Source of the DNA: VAZQ01 sp963817135
Lineage (GTDB): Bacteria; Pseudomonadota; Alphaproteobacteria; Rhizobiales; Xanthobacteraceae
Reading direction: 5' to 3'
NCBI GenBank assembly: GCA_963817135.1
Contig: CAWFNG010000001.1
Span: 1 to 64,000, forward strand
DNA length: 64,000 nucleotides
In this document: one piece after another, positions 25,825 to 35,501 of the stretch
Layout: the number at the start of each line of letters is the position of its first letter
Position numbering within the stretch: the stretch's first letter is position 1
Notes under the pieces: model-generated
Told to the model about the DNA's origin: nothing
The model's input: only the letters and a program-made list of their open reading frames with translations
Database searches by the model: none
Made by a program: the position numbers and the translations under genes

Positions 25825-27961
25825 ATGCTCAAGGAGTTCGATTCGAAACGGCACCTGTCCGTCGCGCTCGAGGCGTCCGGGCGGGATGACGCGGCATCGC
25901 ATTCGCCGCTGTCATCCATTTCGGCTCCCTGCCCGATCAGATTCCCGCGCGCGATCTGCGGCGATCTCGGCCAAGCGGAACGGCGCGAATGGTGGCTCGC
26001 CAATGGACGCGCCGGCTATGCAGGTGGGACTATCGCCGGCAGCCTCACGCGCCGTTATCACGGTTTGCTGATTGCTCCGGTCGCATCGCCGCTCGGCCGC
26101 CGGCTTATACTCGCGAAGGCCGATGCTACGTTGATTGCGGGCTCTCGGTCCTGGCCGCTGTTTACCAACCGATGGAAAGGCGGCGTCATCTCACCGGCGG
26201 GTCATGTGCGGATCGGAAGCTTCCATCTCGACTACACCGTTCCGGTATGGACCTACGAAGTCGAAGATCGGCAGATAGAGGCACGCATCTGGATGGAGCC
26301 CGGCGCGCATACGACATATGCCGCATGGCGGCTGCGGCCCGAGGCCGACTCGCCGGAGCATGGGATGTCGCTGCGAGTGACCCTGCTCGCCAACAATCGC
26401 GATCACCATGGCACAACGTCGATCGGCAGCTTCGACCCCGAAATTCGCGTCCATGGCGATAGTCTTTTGCTGACCGATGCAGGCCTGTTCTCGCTGACGG
26501 TTCGGGCACCCGGCGGCAACGTCGCGGCAAAGCGCGATTGGTACCGTGATTTCGATCTCCCGATGGAGGCCGAGCGCGGGCTCGAACTCGATCGACAATC
26601 ACCTGTGCGTCGGCGAAGTAACCTTGCCCCTCATTCCGGGCCAATGGCGCGGAATTGTCGCAAGCCTCGAACCCGAGCCGTCGCCTGACCTCGCGGCCGC
26701 GCTCACTCGCCGCCTCGATTACGATCGTTCGGTGGTCGCCACAGCGCTGGCCGGCAGCCCGCGGATGCATAAGGCGCCCGCCTGGATAACGCGGCTTGCG
26801 CTCGCGGCGGACGCGTTTTTGTTTACTCGGCCGATTGCAAACCAAGGCGAAGGTCAGTCCGTGATCGCCGGCTATCCGTGGTTCGGCGATTGGGGTCGCG
26901 ACACAATGATAAGCCTTCCGGGATTGACGCTGGCGACCGGGCGACCCGCGATCGCGCTTCGCATTCTGCGAACATTCGCGAGCTTCGTCAGCCAAGGGAT
27001 GCTGCCCAACGTGTTCCCCGGTGGCGGAGATCAGCCGCAATACAATACGGCCGATGCGTCGCTGTGGTTCTTCGAGGCTTGGCGCGCGTATTACGAAGCG
27101 ACCGAAGACAGCGACGCGCTTGGGCAAGTCTTCCCGCTATTGTCCGACATGATCGAATGGCACAGGCGGGGCACGCGCTACGGCATCGGCGAGGACCCGG
27201 CCGACGGCCTGCTCAAGGCAGGCGTGCCGGGCGTACAACTGACATGGATGGATGCGAAGGTTGGGGATTGGGTGGTTACGCCGCGCATGGGCAAGCCGGT
27301 CGAGATCAACGCGCTCTGGTACAACGCTTTGCGCATTATGAGCGCGTTCGCTGCCCGGCTGGGACAACCGGACATCTTCAGCGCACCCGCGCAAGCCGCC
27401 AAGCGCAGCTTTGCACGCTTTGTGCGCGCCGACGGCGAGGGTTTATACGACGTCATAGATGGTCCGGATGGCGACGATGCCAGCATCAGGCCGAACCAGA
27501 TTTTTGCGGTGAGCCTGCCAAACAGTCCACTCACTGCGGACGAACAATTAAGCGTCGTGCGGGTCTGCAAGCGGCATCTTCTCACGGCCTATGGGTTGCG
27601 GTCGCTCACCCCCGGCGATCCCGCATATCGCCCGGCTCATGGCGGCAGTGTTCGCGAGCGCGACGGCGGCTATCATCAGGGGCCCGTCTGGGCATGGCTC
27701 TTGGGACCCTTCAGTCTCGCAGCGTATCGCATCACCGGCGATGCCGCTTTGGCGGAAGCTTTGCTGGGGCCGATACGCGACGCCCTGGAAGATCAGGCGG
27801 TTGGCACGATCGGGGAGATTTTTGACGGCGAGTCGCCTTACCATCCGCGCGGCGCCCCCGCGCAGGCCTGGTCTGTCGCTTGCACTCTGGACGCGTGGCG
27901 CCTGCTCGGACAAGCCGAAAGTGCAGGCAGTGAGCGGGTCACAGATGTCGCAATTAATTGA
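25825..27961 (+). pseudogene. Amylo-alpha-1,6-glucosidase-like enzyme, single frameshift
   Basis: The gene starts at the ATG at 25825 (GGAGG upstream). The N-terminal domain (GDE_N type: EWWLANGRAGYAGGTIAGS, TRRYHGLLIAP) is in one frame to about 26580. The catalytic (alpha/alpha)6 barrel (GDE_C type: YPWFGDWGRDTMISLPGLTL, EINALWYNALRIM, HQGPVWAWLLGPF) is in the next frame to 27961. The join reads CTCGAACTCGATC; removing one A gives CTCGACTCGATC and the continuous RGLDSIDNHLCVGE. Together the parts make about 711 residues, normal for bacterial glycogen-debranching-type enzymes that cleave alpha-1,6 branches. Its end overlaps the GH63-type gene by 17 bp. The lesion may be a base-calling error. 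Confidence 0.85.
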
Positions 27962-30665
27962 CGCGGAACGCCAGCGCATAGAGGAAAGCCGCGACGGCAC
28001 CAAAGATTGGCGGCGGTGGGGGCCGTATCTCAGTGAGCGGCAGTGGGGAACCGTGCGCGAGGATTACAGCCCCTACGGGACCGCGTGGGATTATCTCACC
28101 CACGACCAGGCACGCAGCCGCGCTTATCGCTGGGGCGAGGATGGCATCGCCGGTTTCAGCGATAGCCGGCAACTCCTTTGCATGTCCATTGCTTTGTGGA
28201 ACGAGCGCGACCCGATCCTGAAGGAAAGGCTGTTCGGGCTGACAAACGAAGAAGGCAATCACGGCGAGGACGTCAAAGAGCTGTATTATTATCTGGATGC
28301 AGTGCCCAGTTACGCTTACGCGCGCACGCTCTACAAACTGCCGCAAGCGGCTTATCCCTACGAATGGTTGATCCGGGAGAACGCGCGGCGTCGCGGGTCG
28401 ACCGCGATGGAATTCGAGCTGATCGATACCGGCATTTTCGATGACGACCGTTACTTCGACATCGAGGTTGAATATGCCAAGGCCGATGTGGATGACGTGC
28501 TCATGCGCACGACGGTGCATAACCGCGGTCCCGAGCCGGCTGCGATCCATATCCTGCCGCAAGCCTGGTTCCGCAACATCTGGAGCTGGTCGGCGGACGC
28601 GAAGAACCCGACGCTGAAGGATCAAGGCAACGGCCTGATGTCGGTACGGCACGAAGCCTTGGGCCTCTACAGCATTCAATTCGAAGCACCGGATCGCCTG
28701 CTGTTCTGCGAAAACGAAACAAATTTTGTGCGGCTGTTCGGGGCCAGCTCCGGGGAACCCTACCGCAAGGATGCATTTCACGAATACATCATCCAGGGCC
28801 GCACCGGCGCGGTAAATCCCGCCGGCGAAGGAACCAAGGCGGCCGCACTTTACCGGCGCATCATCCCCGCAGGCGGCAGCGTGGCAGTCCGCATGCGACT
28901 ACGCGCCGGGCAGCCCGGTACGAATGCCCTCGCCGGTTTTGACGACACATTCAAGCAGCGCATTGACGAAACGGATGCCTTCTACTTTTTCAAGCAGAAA
29001 GATATCGCCGACGAGGACATGCGGCGCATACAGCGCCAAGCCTTTGCAGGATTGCTGTGGAGCAAGCAATTTTACCACTTCAATGTACGCCAATGGCTGG
29101 ATGGCGATCCGCTGCAGCCGCCGCCGCCGGAAAGCCGCAAGCACGGGCGCAACAGCGCGTGGCGCCATCTCCTGGCTGCCGACATCATCTCCATGCCGGA
29201 CAAATGGGAGTATCCCTGGTTTGCCGCCTGGGATCTCGCGTTCCATTGCGTCACGCTTTCACTGATCGATGCGGACTTTGCAAAAGAGCAGCTGCTGCTT
29301 CTATGTGACGTCCGGATGATGCACCCGAACGGCCAGTTACCTGCCTATGAGTGGGCGTTCGGTGACGTCAACCCGCCTGTACATGCGTGGGCGGCAATGC
29401 GAGTCTACGAGAACGACCGGACTCAGACGGGGGGCATCGGCGATTGCAACTTCCTGGAGCGGATATTTCTCAAGCTGCTGCTCAATTTCACCTGGTGGGT
29501 GAATCGAAAGGATCCGGAGGGCTTGAACATATTCGAGGGCGGCTTCCTCGGCCTCGACAATATCGGCGTGTTCGACCGCTCGCGGCCGCTGCCGACCGGC
29601 GGCTACATCGAACAATCCGACGGGACGGCGTGGATGGCGATGTTCTGCCTCAACATGCTGCGCATCTCGCTGGAGCTCAGCGAGCGGGACCCGGTCTATG
29701 AAGACATGGCCGTCAAGTTCATGGACCATTTCCTCCAGATCGCCGGCGCGATGGCGGATATGGGCGAGGAGGGCATCGGGCTGTGGAACGATGGAGATAA
29801 CTTCTTCTATGACGTCCTGTGCATGCCATCCGGCGAAAAGGTGCCGCTGCGTTTGCGATCATTGGTCGGGCTCATTCCTTTATGCGCGGTGGGAGTTGTC
29901 GAACAGGAGGTGATCGACAAACTGCCGAACCTCTGGAGCAAGATTGAGTTGTACCGCCAGCGGCGTCCCGAACTCGTCAAGCTTGTCTCACGTTGGAACG
30001 AGGGCGGCGTCAAGGGACGGCGCCTGTTCTCGATTGTGCGCGTGTTCCGCATGACGAGGATTTTGCATCGCATGCTCGACGAGAGCGAGTTCCTTTCCTT
30101 ATACGGAGTGAGAGCTCTCTCCCGCTCCTATCTCGATCACCCCTACCGCTTCGAGTACAACGGCGTGGATTATCAAGTGAAGTACGAACCGGGAGAGTCG
30201 GATGGCGCACTCTTCGGCGGCAACTCGAATTGGCGCGGACCTGTCTGGATGCCGGGCAATTATCTGCTGATTGAAAATCTGCGGCGGTTTTATCGGTTCT
30301 ACGGCGATGGACTTACGCTCGAGTGCCCGACCGGGTCCGGCGTGATGATGAGTCTTGATCAGATAGCCGATGAATTATGCCGGCGTCTTATTCGGCTTTT
30401 CCTTCGAGGTCCTGACGGCAGACGTCCGGTTTTTGGCAACTATGAAAAATTTCAGAGCGACCCCCATTTCAAGGATTACATCCTGTTCCACGAGTATTTC
30501 CACGGCGACAACGGCCGCGGCTGCGGCGCTTCGCACCAGACGGGCTGGACCGCATTGGTTGCCAACCTTATCGACCAGCTGGTCGCCAAAGAACCAATGC
30601 CGGGCGCTCGCCAGAGAAGCGCGCAGCCGACGGATGCGAGCGCTTCCCGGCCGTTGCATGTCTGA
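27945..30665 (+). CDS. GH63/MGH1-type glucosidase
   Basis: From the ATG at 27945 the protein has 906 residues and begins MSQLIDAERQRIEESRDGT; the frame is open from 27591 only because it shadows the upstream gene. It matches bacterial relatives of mannosyl-oligosaccharide glucosidase: an N-terminal beta-rich domain (EDYSPYGTAWDYLTHDQARS, NEEGNHGEDVKELYYYLDA) and a C-terminal barrel (MPDKWEYPWFAAWDLAFH, LPAYEWAFGDVNPPVHAWA, SNWRGPVWMPGNYLLIENL). The start overlaps the upstream debranching-type gene by 17 bp, so the two are translationally coupled and probably act on the same alpha-glucan or glucosylated compound. No signal peptide is seen. Confidence 0.9.
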   Translation: MSQLIDAERQRIEESRDGTKDWRRWGPYLSERQWGTVREDYSPYGTAWDYLTHDQARSRAYRWGEDGIAGFSDSRQLLCMSIALWNERDPILKERLFGLTNEEGNHGEDVKELYYYLDAVPSYAYARTLYKLPQAAYPYEWLIRENARRRGSTAMEFELIDTGIFDDDRYFDIEVEYAKADVDDVLMRTTVHNRGPEPAAIHILPQAWFRNIWSWSADAKNPTLKDQGNGLMSVRHEALGLYSIQFEAPDRLLFCENETNFVRLFGASSGEPYRKDAFHEYIIQGRTGAVNPAGEGTKAAALYRRIIPAGGSVAVRMRLRAGQPGTNALAGFDDTFKQRIDETDAFYFFKQKDIADEDMRRIQRQAFAGLLWSKQFYHFNVRQWLDGDPLQPPPPESRKHGRNSAWRHLLAADIISMPDKWEYPWFAAWDLAFHCVTLSLIDADFAKEQLLLLCDVRMMHPNGQLPAYEWAFGDVNPPVHAWAAMRVYENDRTQTGGIGDCNFLERIFLKLLLNFTWWVNRKDPEGLNIFEGGFLGLDNIGVFDRSRPLPTGGYIEQSDGTAWMAMFCLNMLRISLELSERDPVYEDMAVKFMDHFLQIAGAMADMGEEGIGLWNDGDNFFYDVLCMPSGEKVPLRLRSLVGLIPLCAVGVVEQEVIDKLPNLWSKIELYRQRRPELVKLVSRWNEGGVKGRRLFSIVRVFRMTRILHRMLDESEFLSLYGVRALSRSYLDHPYRFEYNGVDYQVKYEPGESDGALFGGNSNWRGPVWMPGNYLLIENLRRFYRFYGDGLTLECPTGSGVMMSLDQIADELCRRLIRLFLRGPDGRRPVFGNYEKFQSDPHFKDYILFHEYFHGDNGRGCGASHQTGWTALVANLIDQLVAKEPMPGARQRSAQPTDASASRPLHV

Positions 30666-30702
30666 CGCCGAAACAGTCAAAAAAATTACAAGAGGGCACA
30701 TC

Positions 30703-30992
30703 ATGTCATTGAAGAACAAGGTTGCCGTTGTTACCGGCGGCAACACCGGCATTGGTCAGGCGATTGCGCTTGAACTGGCGCGACAAAGCGCAAGCATTGT
30801 CATTGACTACGTGGCTCATCCGGAATCAACAAACGCGCTTGAGCAGCAGATCGCGAAACTCGGCAGTCAGTCAATCGGCGTGCCGGCGGATGTCAGCAAG
30901 CTTGCCGACCTGCAGAAGCTCCGACATGGTGATGAACGTCAACCTCAAGAGCGCCTTTTTCGGTACGCAAATCGCAGTCATGTTAGGGGATT
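30703..30992 (+). pseudogene. SDR gene remnant with an internal deletion
   Basis: The start (MSLKNKVAVVTGGNTGIGQA) is a classical glucose-1-dehydrogenase-like SDR with a full Rossmann motif. After ADVSKLADLQKL at about 30920 the sequence jumps into another frame that reads MVMNVNLKSAFFGTQIAVM, a segment normally about 40 residues further on. The NAG motif is missing, and the frame ends soon after, before the Ser-Tyr-Lys catalytic residues. It is a decayed gene. It lies 38 bp after the GH63-type gene, so it may once have been the third gene of that operon. Confidence 0.82.
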
Positions 30993-31094
30993 AAGCCTTG
31001 TTCCGGGTGGTCTGTCGTTTGCCAAGGATCAAGCGAAAATGACAACATTTCACAACGTGCTCGGCTCGTGCGTGTTCCCGCTGCAAGCGGCTTG

Positions 31095-31103
31095 TGCTAT
31101 CTT
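31095..31103 (+). promoter_or_regulatory. Extended -10-like motif upstream of the TauD gene
   Basis: TGCTATCTT within TTGTGCTATCTT matches the motif at 8666, 13101 and 15279. It lies about 116 bp before the TauD ATG. No clear -35 box is seen. Confidence 0.3.
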
Positions 31104-31218
31104 GGCTCGCAAACGGTGGTGAGAGGCCAGTCGGCTTCGACCCACGAATCGTATTGGACCTGCGTGCCGCGCCCTTGCTGCCGCCGGGAACGCGCGGGTT
31201 TTTCACGAGGAGCCATCG

Positions 31219-32058
31219 ATGGCCTCCTTCACTGTCACGCCGCTGACCGATCACACCGGCGCCGAAATTACCGGTCTCGACTTGCGCCAGCCTGTCGATA
31301 CCCAAATGCGCGCTACGCTCAACCGTGCTTTTGCCGATTTTCATGTATTGGTCATACGCGACCAACAATTCACGCCTGCGCAATTCAAGACCGCTGCGCA
31401 GTTATTCGGCGAGCTTCAGCCGCACGATAAGAAGGAGCGCCACGTCGCCGGCTATCCCGATGTGGATTACATCTGCAATGACGAGATCGTGGACGGCAAG
31501 CGCATCATCCCGGGTGAGACGTTCCATGTCGATCACTCCAATCACCCGCGCCCTCCCAAAGCCACGACGTTGTTCGCGGTCGAACTGCCGTCGCGTGGCG
31601 GCGACACCCAATACGTCAACATGCATGCCGCTTATGACGACTTGCCTGAGGTCACCAAGCAAAAAATCCATGGCCTGAAGGCCGTCCACGTTTATCAAAG
31701 CAAATACAGTCCTCGCTCGCTTGGAAAAATCACCGAGGATAGTCGCCGCAAACTACCTCCCCCGGGCATCCACCCGCTGGTGCGCACGCATCCGGAGAAT
31801 GGCCGCAAGGCGCTGTTCCTCAACCCGGTGCGGATGGAATCCATCGTCGGCCTTGAGGATACGGATGCATTGGCATTAATCGATGAGCTGATGCGCCACG
31901 CAACGCAGCGAAAGTACGAATACCGCCACAAGTGGCGCGCCAGGGACTGGGTATTGTGGGACAACCGCAGTGTCATGCATCAGGCCAACCCCGACTATGA
32001 TATGCGCGAGCGCCGCTATCTTTACCGCCTGATGCTGAAGGGAGAAACGCCGGCCTGA
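31219..32058 (+). CDS. TauD/TfdA-family 2-oxoglutarate dioxygenase
   Basis: This 279-residue Fe(II)/2-oxoglutarate-dependent oxygenase has the iron facial triad H103-x-D105 (TFHVDHSNH) and H254 (SVMHQANPDYD), with R265/R266 in the right place for 2-oxoglutarate binding. GGDTQYVNM after the first motif is typical. Substrates in this family include taurine, sulfonates, aryloxyacetates and carnitine-like compounds; none can be assigned. GAGGAG precedes the ATG. It stands alone between a decayed SDR and a truncated DUF1989 gene. Confidence 0.9.
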   Translation: MASFTVTPLTDHTGAEITGLDLRQPVDTQMRATLNRAFADFHVLVIRDQQFTPAQFKTAAQLFGELQPHDKKERHVAGYPDVDYICNDEIVDGKRIIPGETFHVDHSNHPRPPKATTLFAVELPSRGGDTQYVNMHAAYDDLPEVTKQKIHGLKAVHVYQSKYSPRSLGKITEDSRRKLPPPGIHPLVRTHPENGRKALFLNPVRMESIVGLEDTDALALIDELMRHATQRKYEYRHKWRARDWVLWDNRSVMHQANPDYDMRERRYLYRLMLKGETPA

Positions 32059-32103
32059 CGGCTGTCTGGTCTTCTGCTGATGACCGGGATTCGCGATGCG
32101 TCG

Positions 32104-32303
32104 TTATCTTGGCGGCGCATAAATCTCGATCTTTACGGGCGTGCACTTGCCTCCGCTGCAGGCCTCGTTAGGACAGTTGGAGAGCCCCACGATGCAGTCT
32201 ATTTCCGCTCTGAATTCTATGTAGTCGCCAGGCTTGGAAACCGGGTCTTCGATTACCCATCGACCACGCGCGCAGTCGCGGTGGTAGTTCATGAAAAAAC
32301 CCA
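32104..32303 (-). pseudogene. C-terminal remnant of a DUF1989 (urea carboxylase-associated) protein
   Basis: The last 66 or so residues before a stop at 32104 read WVIEDPVSKPGDYIEFRAE, IDCIVGLSNCPNEA and CTPVKIEIYAPPR. This is the characteristic ending of DUF1989 proteins (PF09347), which accompany urea carboxylases and related amidohydrolases. Similarity begins at FFMNYH near 32300, and further upstream on that strand the sequence belongs to the oppositely directed methyltransferase gene. The gene was therefore cut at about 32.30 kb, where the polysaccharide island begins. Confidence 0.72.
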
Positions 32304-32321
32304 GTAATGGAACGTTCATCA

Positions 32322-33038
32322 ATGCCTGAGATGACGCACAGGGGAGGATTGCATACCCTACAAAATTATCGTGGCATTCCCATCCACGCCGCAAAAGACG
32401 TGCACCAGAAAGTTTGCGAGCTGCTGTCCCAGTGTCTCCCACCTGGAGCCAAGGTGGCGGACATCGGTGCCGGGCATGGTGCGCTGAGCCTTAGATTGCA
32501 TGATAGTGGGTTCAAGGTCGCATCCTTTGACCTCGATTGCAGTGACTGGCTCATTTCAGAACTGTCTTGTCAGCAGTGCGACGTGAACGGCTCGCTCGAC
32601 CCTATTGCGGCTCAGGGGCCCTACGAAGCAGTTTGCATGTTGGAGGTCATCGACCATCTGGAGAATCCCCGTAACTTTCTACGAAATCTGATTAAAATAA
32701 GTCCCAAGGGCACATTACTGGTGATTTCCTCCCCAAATCCGCTGGATACCTTTTCCTGCATCGCCTTGTTCACGCGCGGCATCTTCAACTGGGCCAGCCC
32801 CGGCAAGTATTTCGGTGGGGGACATATTTCAATTTTACCGCATTGGCTGATAGCGGAGCACCTGAAATTCTTGGGTATCGAGAAGCAAGAGTGGCGCTTT
32901 CTCGCGCCATATCGGCATCCATCGTGGTTGAAGAATCTGATTTATCGAGGTCTGTCGGGCGTACGGAAAATGTGCGCACGCGAGACCGATATCGCGTTTT
33001 TTGAAGGTGAGACATCACTTGTCATCGCTCGCGTCTGA
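32322..33038 (+). CDS. Class I SAM-dependent methyltransferase
   Basis: This protein of about 238 residues has motif I ADIGAGHGALSLRL near 47-60 (SAM-binding glycine loop), the acidic end of strand 2 (FDLDCSD), and CMLEVIDHLENPRNF, as in UbiG-like methyltransferases (Methyltransf_11/23 group). ATGs at 32307, 32322 and 32331 are in frame. Because the island join lies near 32305, the start at 32322 is preferred. It leads a set with two glycosyltransferases, so it probably modifies a glycan or its lipid carrier. Codon use is more AT-rich than in the window as a whole. Confidence 0.8.
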   Translation: MPEMTHRGGLHTLQNYRGIPIHAAKDVHQKVCELLSQCLPPGAKVADIGAGHGALSLRLHDSGFKVASFDLDCSDWLISELSCQQCDVNGSLDPIAAQGPYEAVCMLEVIDHLENPRNFLRNLIKISPKGTLLVISSPNPLDTFSCIALFTRGIFNWASPGKYFGGGHISILPHWLIAEHLKFLGIEKQEWRFLAPYRHPSWLKNLIYRGLSGVRKMCARETDIAFFEGETSLVIARV

Positions 33039-33084
33039 GCATCGAACGCGGAGAGCCGAATCCGATCTTTCTGCCGGGTCTCGC

Positions 33085-34371
33085 ATGGAATTGAAAAAAG
33101 AGAAGCAGCTCAGGGTGCTGCACATCATCGACACGTTTGGCATGGGAGGTGTCGAAACGTGGCTTATGGAGCTGCTCAGGTTCTGGCATCGGCAAGCTGA
33201 CGGGGCGCCTCAGACCGATATTCTCTCAGCCAGCGGCAATCCGGGACTATTCGATGACGAGGCGCGCGCTCTTGGCGCCAACATCTTCTACGTTCGCTAT
33301 AGTCGCTCAAGTATTCCGTCGTTCACGCGGAGCTTCAGGCAAATCCTGAGGTCCGGGTATGCAGCAATCCACGACCATCAGTGGTACACCAGCGGGTGGC
33401 ATTTTCTCCTGGGTAGCGGTTTGTTGCCCCCCGTTCGCATCACGCACGTCCACAATCCGCCGTTTGAGGTCGCTAACCTGCCGGCTATCCGCGGTTTAAT
33501 TGCAGGCGTCGGAAAGAGGCTCGTGACGAAATATACAACCCATATCACCGGGACATCGCGTCAATTGATCACCGAGTTCGGGTTCGATACACCAGCCTTC
33601 GCGCACATTCCGAAGGCTGCGTGCTATTGTGGCTTTCGAACAGCGCGATTTCTCGGCGACACGGCGCGGGAGAAGCTCTCCATTTGCCGGGAGCTGGGCT
33701 GGCCGCAGGACGCCAAGATCATTCTGTTTGCTGGACGAATAGACAAATCACCGGATCTCGGTCATTGGAGAAACCATAAGAACTCGGGTTTTGCGGTTTC
33801 GATCGGGATAGAGTGCGCACGTCGCGACGGTCGTGTACGCATGCTGTTTGCAGGCGCGCCCAGTCCGGCGGTCCCCGTGCTCGAGCAACGAATAGGGGCA
33901 GCCGGATTTGCCGACCGCATACGATTTGTCGGCGTAAGGCAAGACATCGCCAGGCTCATGTTGGCCAGCGATGTCCTGCTTTTCCCCTCGCGCGGTGAGG
34001 GGCTTGGCATGGTTGCCGTTGAGGCGCAGGCAGCCGGGCTGCCGGTCCTCACATCGAGCACGGTACCGCAGGAATGTGTCGTTGACCCGAACCTCGTCCG
34101 ATTTGGGAATGTGGATATGGGAGCGGAAGCATGGGCATCTGATTTGCTCAGGCTTGCCGAACAGCCCAGGAATGTCGGTCAGGCTAATCGGCGGTTGAAG
34201 CAGTCACCGTTTGCGATCGAGAATTCAGCCCAGGCGCTTATCAGGCTCTATCGTGACGGTTCTCTGGGCGCTCCACCGTTACCGCCCGGAACGGATCGAT
34301 TGACGACAAAGACCGAACAATGCGGACCCGGAAACCTTCCTTCCGGCGTGCGGTCGGATAGTTACTTATAA
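33085..34371 (+). CDS. Family 4-type glycosyltransferase
   Basis: This 428-residue GT-B enzyme starts at the ATG at 33085; the frame from 33001 overlaps the preceding gene. It has the N-terminal HIIDTFGMGGVETWLMELL glycine-rich loop and, in the C-terminal domain, the EX7E motif in SRGEGLGMVAVEAQAAGLPV, which binds the sugar nucleotide. The middle, near IILFAGRIDKSPDLG, has an unusual insertion before HKNSGFAVSIG. It probably transfers a hexose in surface polysaccharide synthesis in the cytosol. It lies in the island between two truncated genes. Confidence 0.88.
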   Translation: MELKKEKQLRVLHIIDTFGMGGVETWLMELLRFWHRQADGAPQTDILSASGNPGLFDDEARALGANIFYVRYSRSSIPSFTRSFRQILRSGYAAIHDHQWYTSGWHFLLGSGLLPPVRITHVHNPPFEVANLPAIRGLIAGVGKRLVTKYTTHITGTSRQLITEFGFDTPAFAHIPKAACYCGFRTARFLGDTAREKLSICRELGWPQDAKIILFAGRIDKSPDLGHWRNHKNSGFAVSIGIECARRDGRVRMLFAGAPSPAVPVLEQRIGAAGFADRIRFVGVRQDIARLMLASDVLLFPSRGEGLGMVAVEAQAAGLPVLTSSTVPQECVVDPNLVRFGNVDMGAEAWASDLLRLAEQPRNVGQANRRLKQSPFAIENSAQALIRLYRDGSLGAPPLPPGTDRLTTKTEQCGPGNLPSGVRSDSYL

Positions 34372-34406
34372 ATCCGCACTCTCGAATTGGCGGCACATTT
34401 CCCCGT

Positions 34407-35501
34407 ATGCATCGTATCTTAGTCGTAGAGCTCGCAGGAAGTTTGTGGGGGTCGGAACGAGCGCTGCTTGACCTGCTCAAATTCACGTCGGAGCTGGACG
34501 TAGCAGTGTGCTGTCCACCCGGAACCCCGATTATTCATGAGCTTGAAACAATAGGCACGCGGGTTCTGCCTTATTACGTATCTGAGACGCATAAAAAATC
34601 GAGGTTACATCGGCTATGGGCTGCGATCGGCGTTTTACGAGCCTGCATCGAGTTTCGACCACATCTTCTCTATCTGAATCAGGGAGGGGCCTACAAGATA
34701 GTGCTGCCGGCTGCAACCCTGTTTAATTTGCCAATCGTAAGCCATGTTCGCATCCATGGAGACGCGGACTATATCGCGCGACTAAGGCCGAGCCCGCGCC
34801 ATTTGCGGGCACTCGTTGCCATCAGCAAGACTATTAAAGCGGAGATTCGGGAAATTGCAGCATTGAACGCCATCAGAACACTGCAAATCTACGACGGATA
34901 TGCGCGTGTATCGGCACCGGATTGTTCAACTTCGGTTCGGCGAATTCCTGGCCGGATAATCTGTATCGGGCGCATCGTGCCGATGAAGGGTCAGGAGGTG
35001 CTGATCGGTGCGGTCGGCATGATGAAGAAAATAGGCTGCAAGATGGAGTGTCTGATCGTAGGCAGTGGAGAAGAAAGTTACGTTCGTGAGTTAAAGCAGT
35101 TGCCCCATGCGGAAGCAATACAATGGCGTGGTACGAGCGACGATGTGATACCGCTGTTGCGTACCTGCTCTGTCTTAATTGTCCCATCTCATCGGGAAGC
35201 GCTTGGACGAGTAATCTTCGAGGCATGGGACGTGGGTGTGGTTCCAGTCGTTTTCTCGGGCAGCGGTGGTGCGGCCGAGATTATCGCCGCCTCCGATGGA
35301 GGAATTCTGTATGATCAGCAGAATCCGGAGTGCCTCGCAGGGGCAATCTGCCAAGCCATGTCCTTGGACCAAATGCAAGTCGATCGGCTAGTCCGCAATG
35401 GCCGTACATGGATGGCAACGAACTGTGATGCCGTCAGTTACGGAAGGGAAATTTCCTCGATACTGTCGAATCTTGCTTCCGGGGTAGCCACCACATCATG
35501 A
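34407..35501 (+). CDS. Family 4-type glycosyltransferase
   Basis: This 364-residue GT-B protein has an N-terminal ELAGSLWGSERALLDLLKF loop, a GRIICIGRIVPMKGQEVLIG segment typical of the start of the nucleotide-sugar domain, and the EX7E motif in SHREALGRVIFEAWDVGVVP. It follows the other glycosyltransferase by 35 bp. Its TGA overlaps an ATG (ATGA at 35498-35501) that opens a third gene cut after eight codons. The presence of three such genes marks part of an exopolysaccharide or capsule cluster. Confidence 0.88.
   Translation: MHRILVVELAGSLWGSERALLDLLKFTSELDVAVCCPPGTPIIHELETIGTRVLPYYVSETHKKSRLHRLWAAIGVLRACIEFRPHLLYLNQGGAYKIVLPAATLFNLPIVSHVRIHGDADYIARLRPSPRHLRALVAISKTIKAEIREIAALNAIRTLQIYDGYARVSAPDCSTSVRRIPGRIICIGRIVPMKGQEVLIGAVGMMKKIGCKMECLIVGSGEESYVRELKQLPHAEAIQWRGTSDDVIPLLRTCSVLIVPSHREALGRVIFEAWDVGVVPVVFSGSGGAAEIIAASDGGILYDQQNPECLAGAICQAMSLDQMQVDRLVRNGRTWMATNCDAVSYGREISSILSNLASGVATTS

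Noticed and set aside
27591..27944. 118-residue N-terminal extension of the GH63-type protein
   Set aside because: The extension is the shadow of the upstream debranching-type gene in another frame; GH63-type similarity begins at the ATG at 27945.
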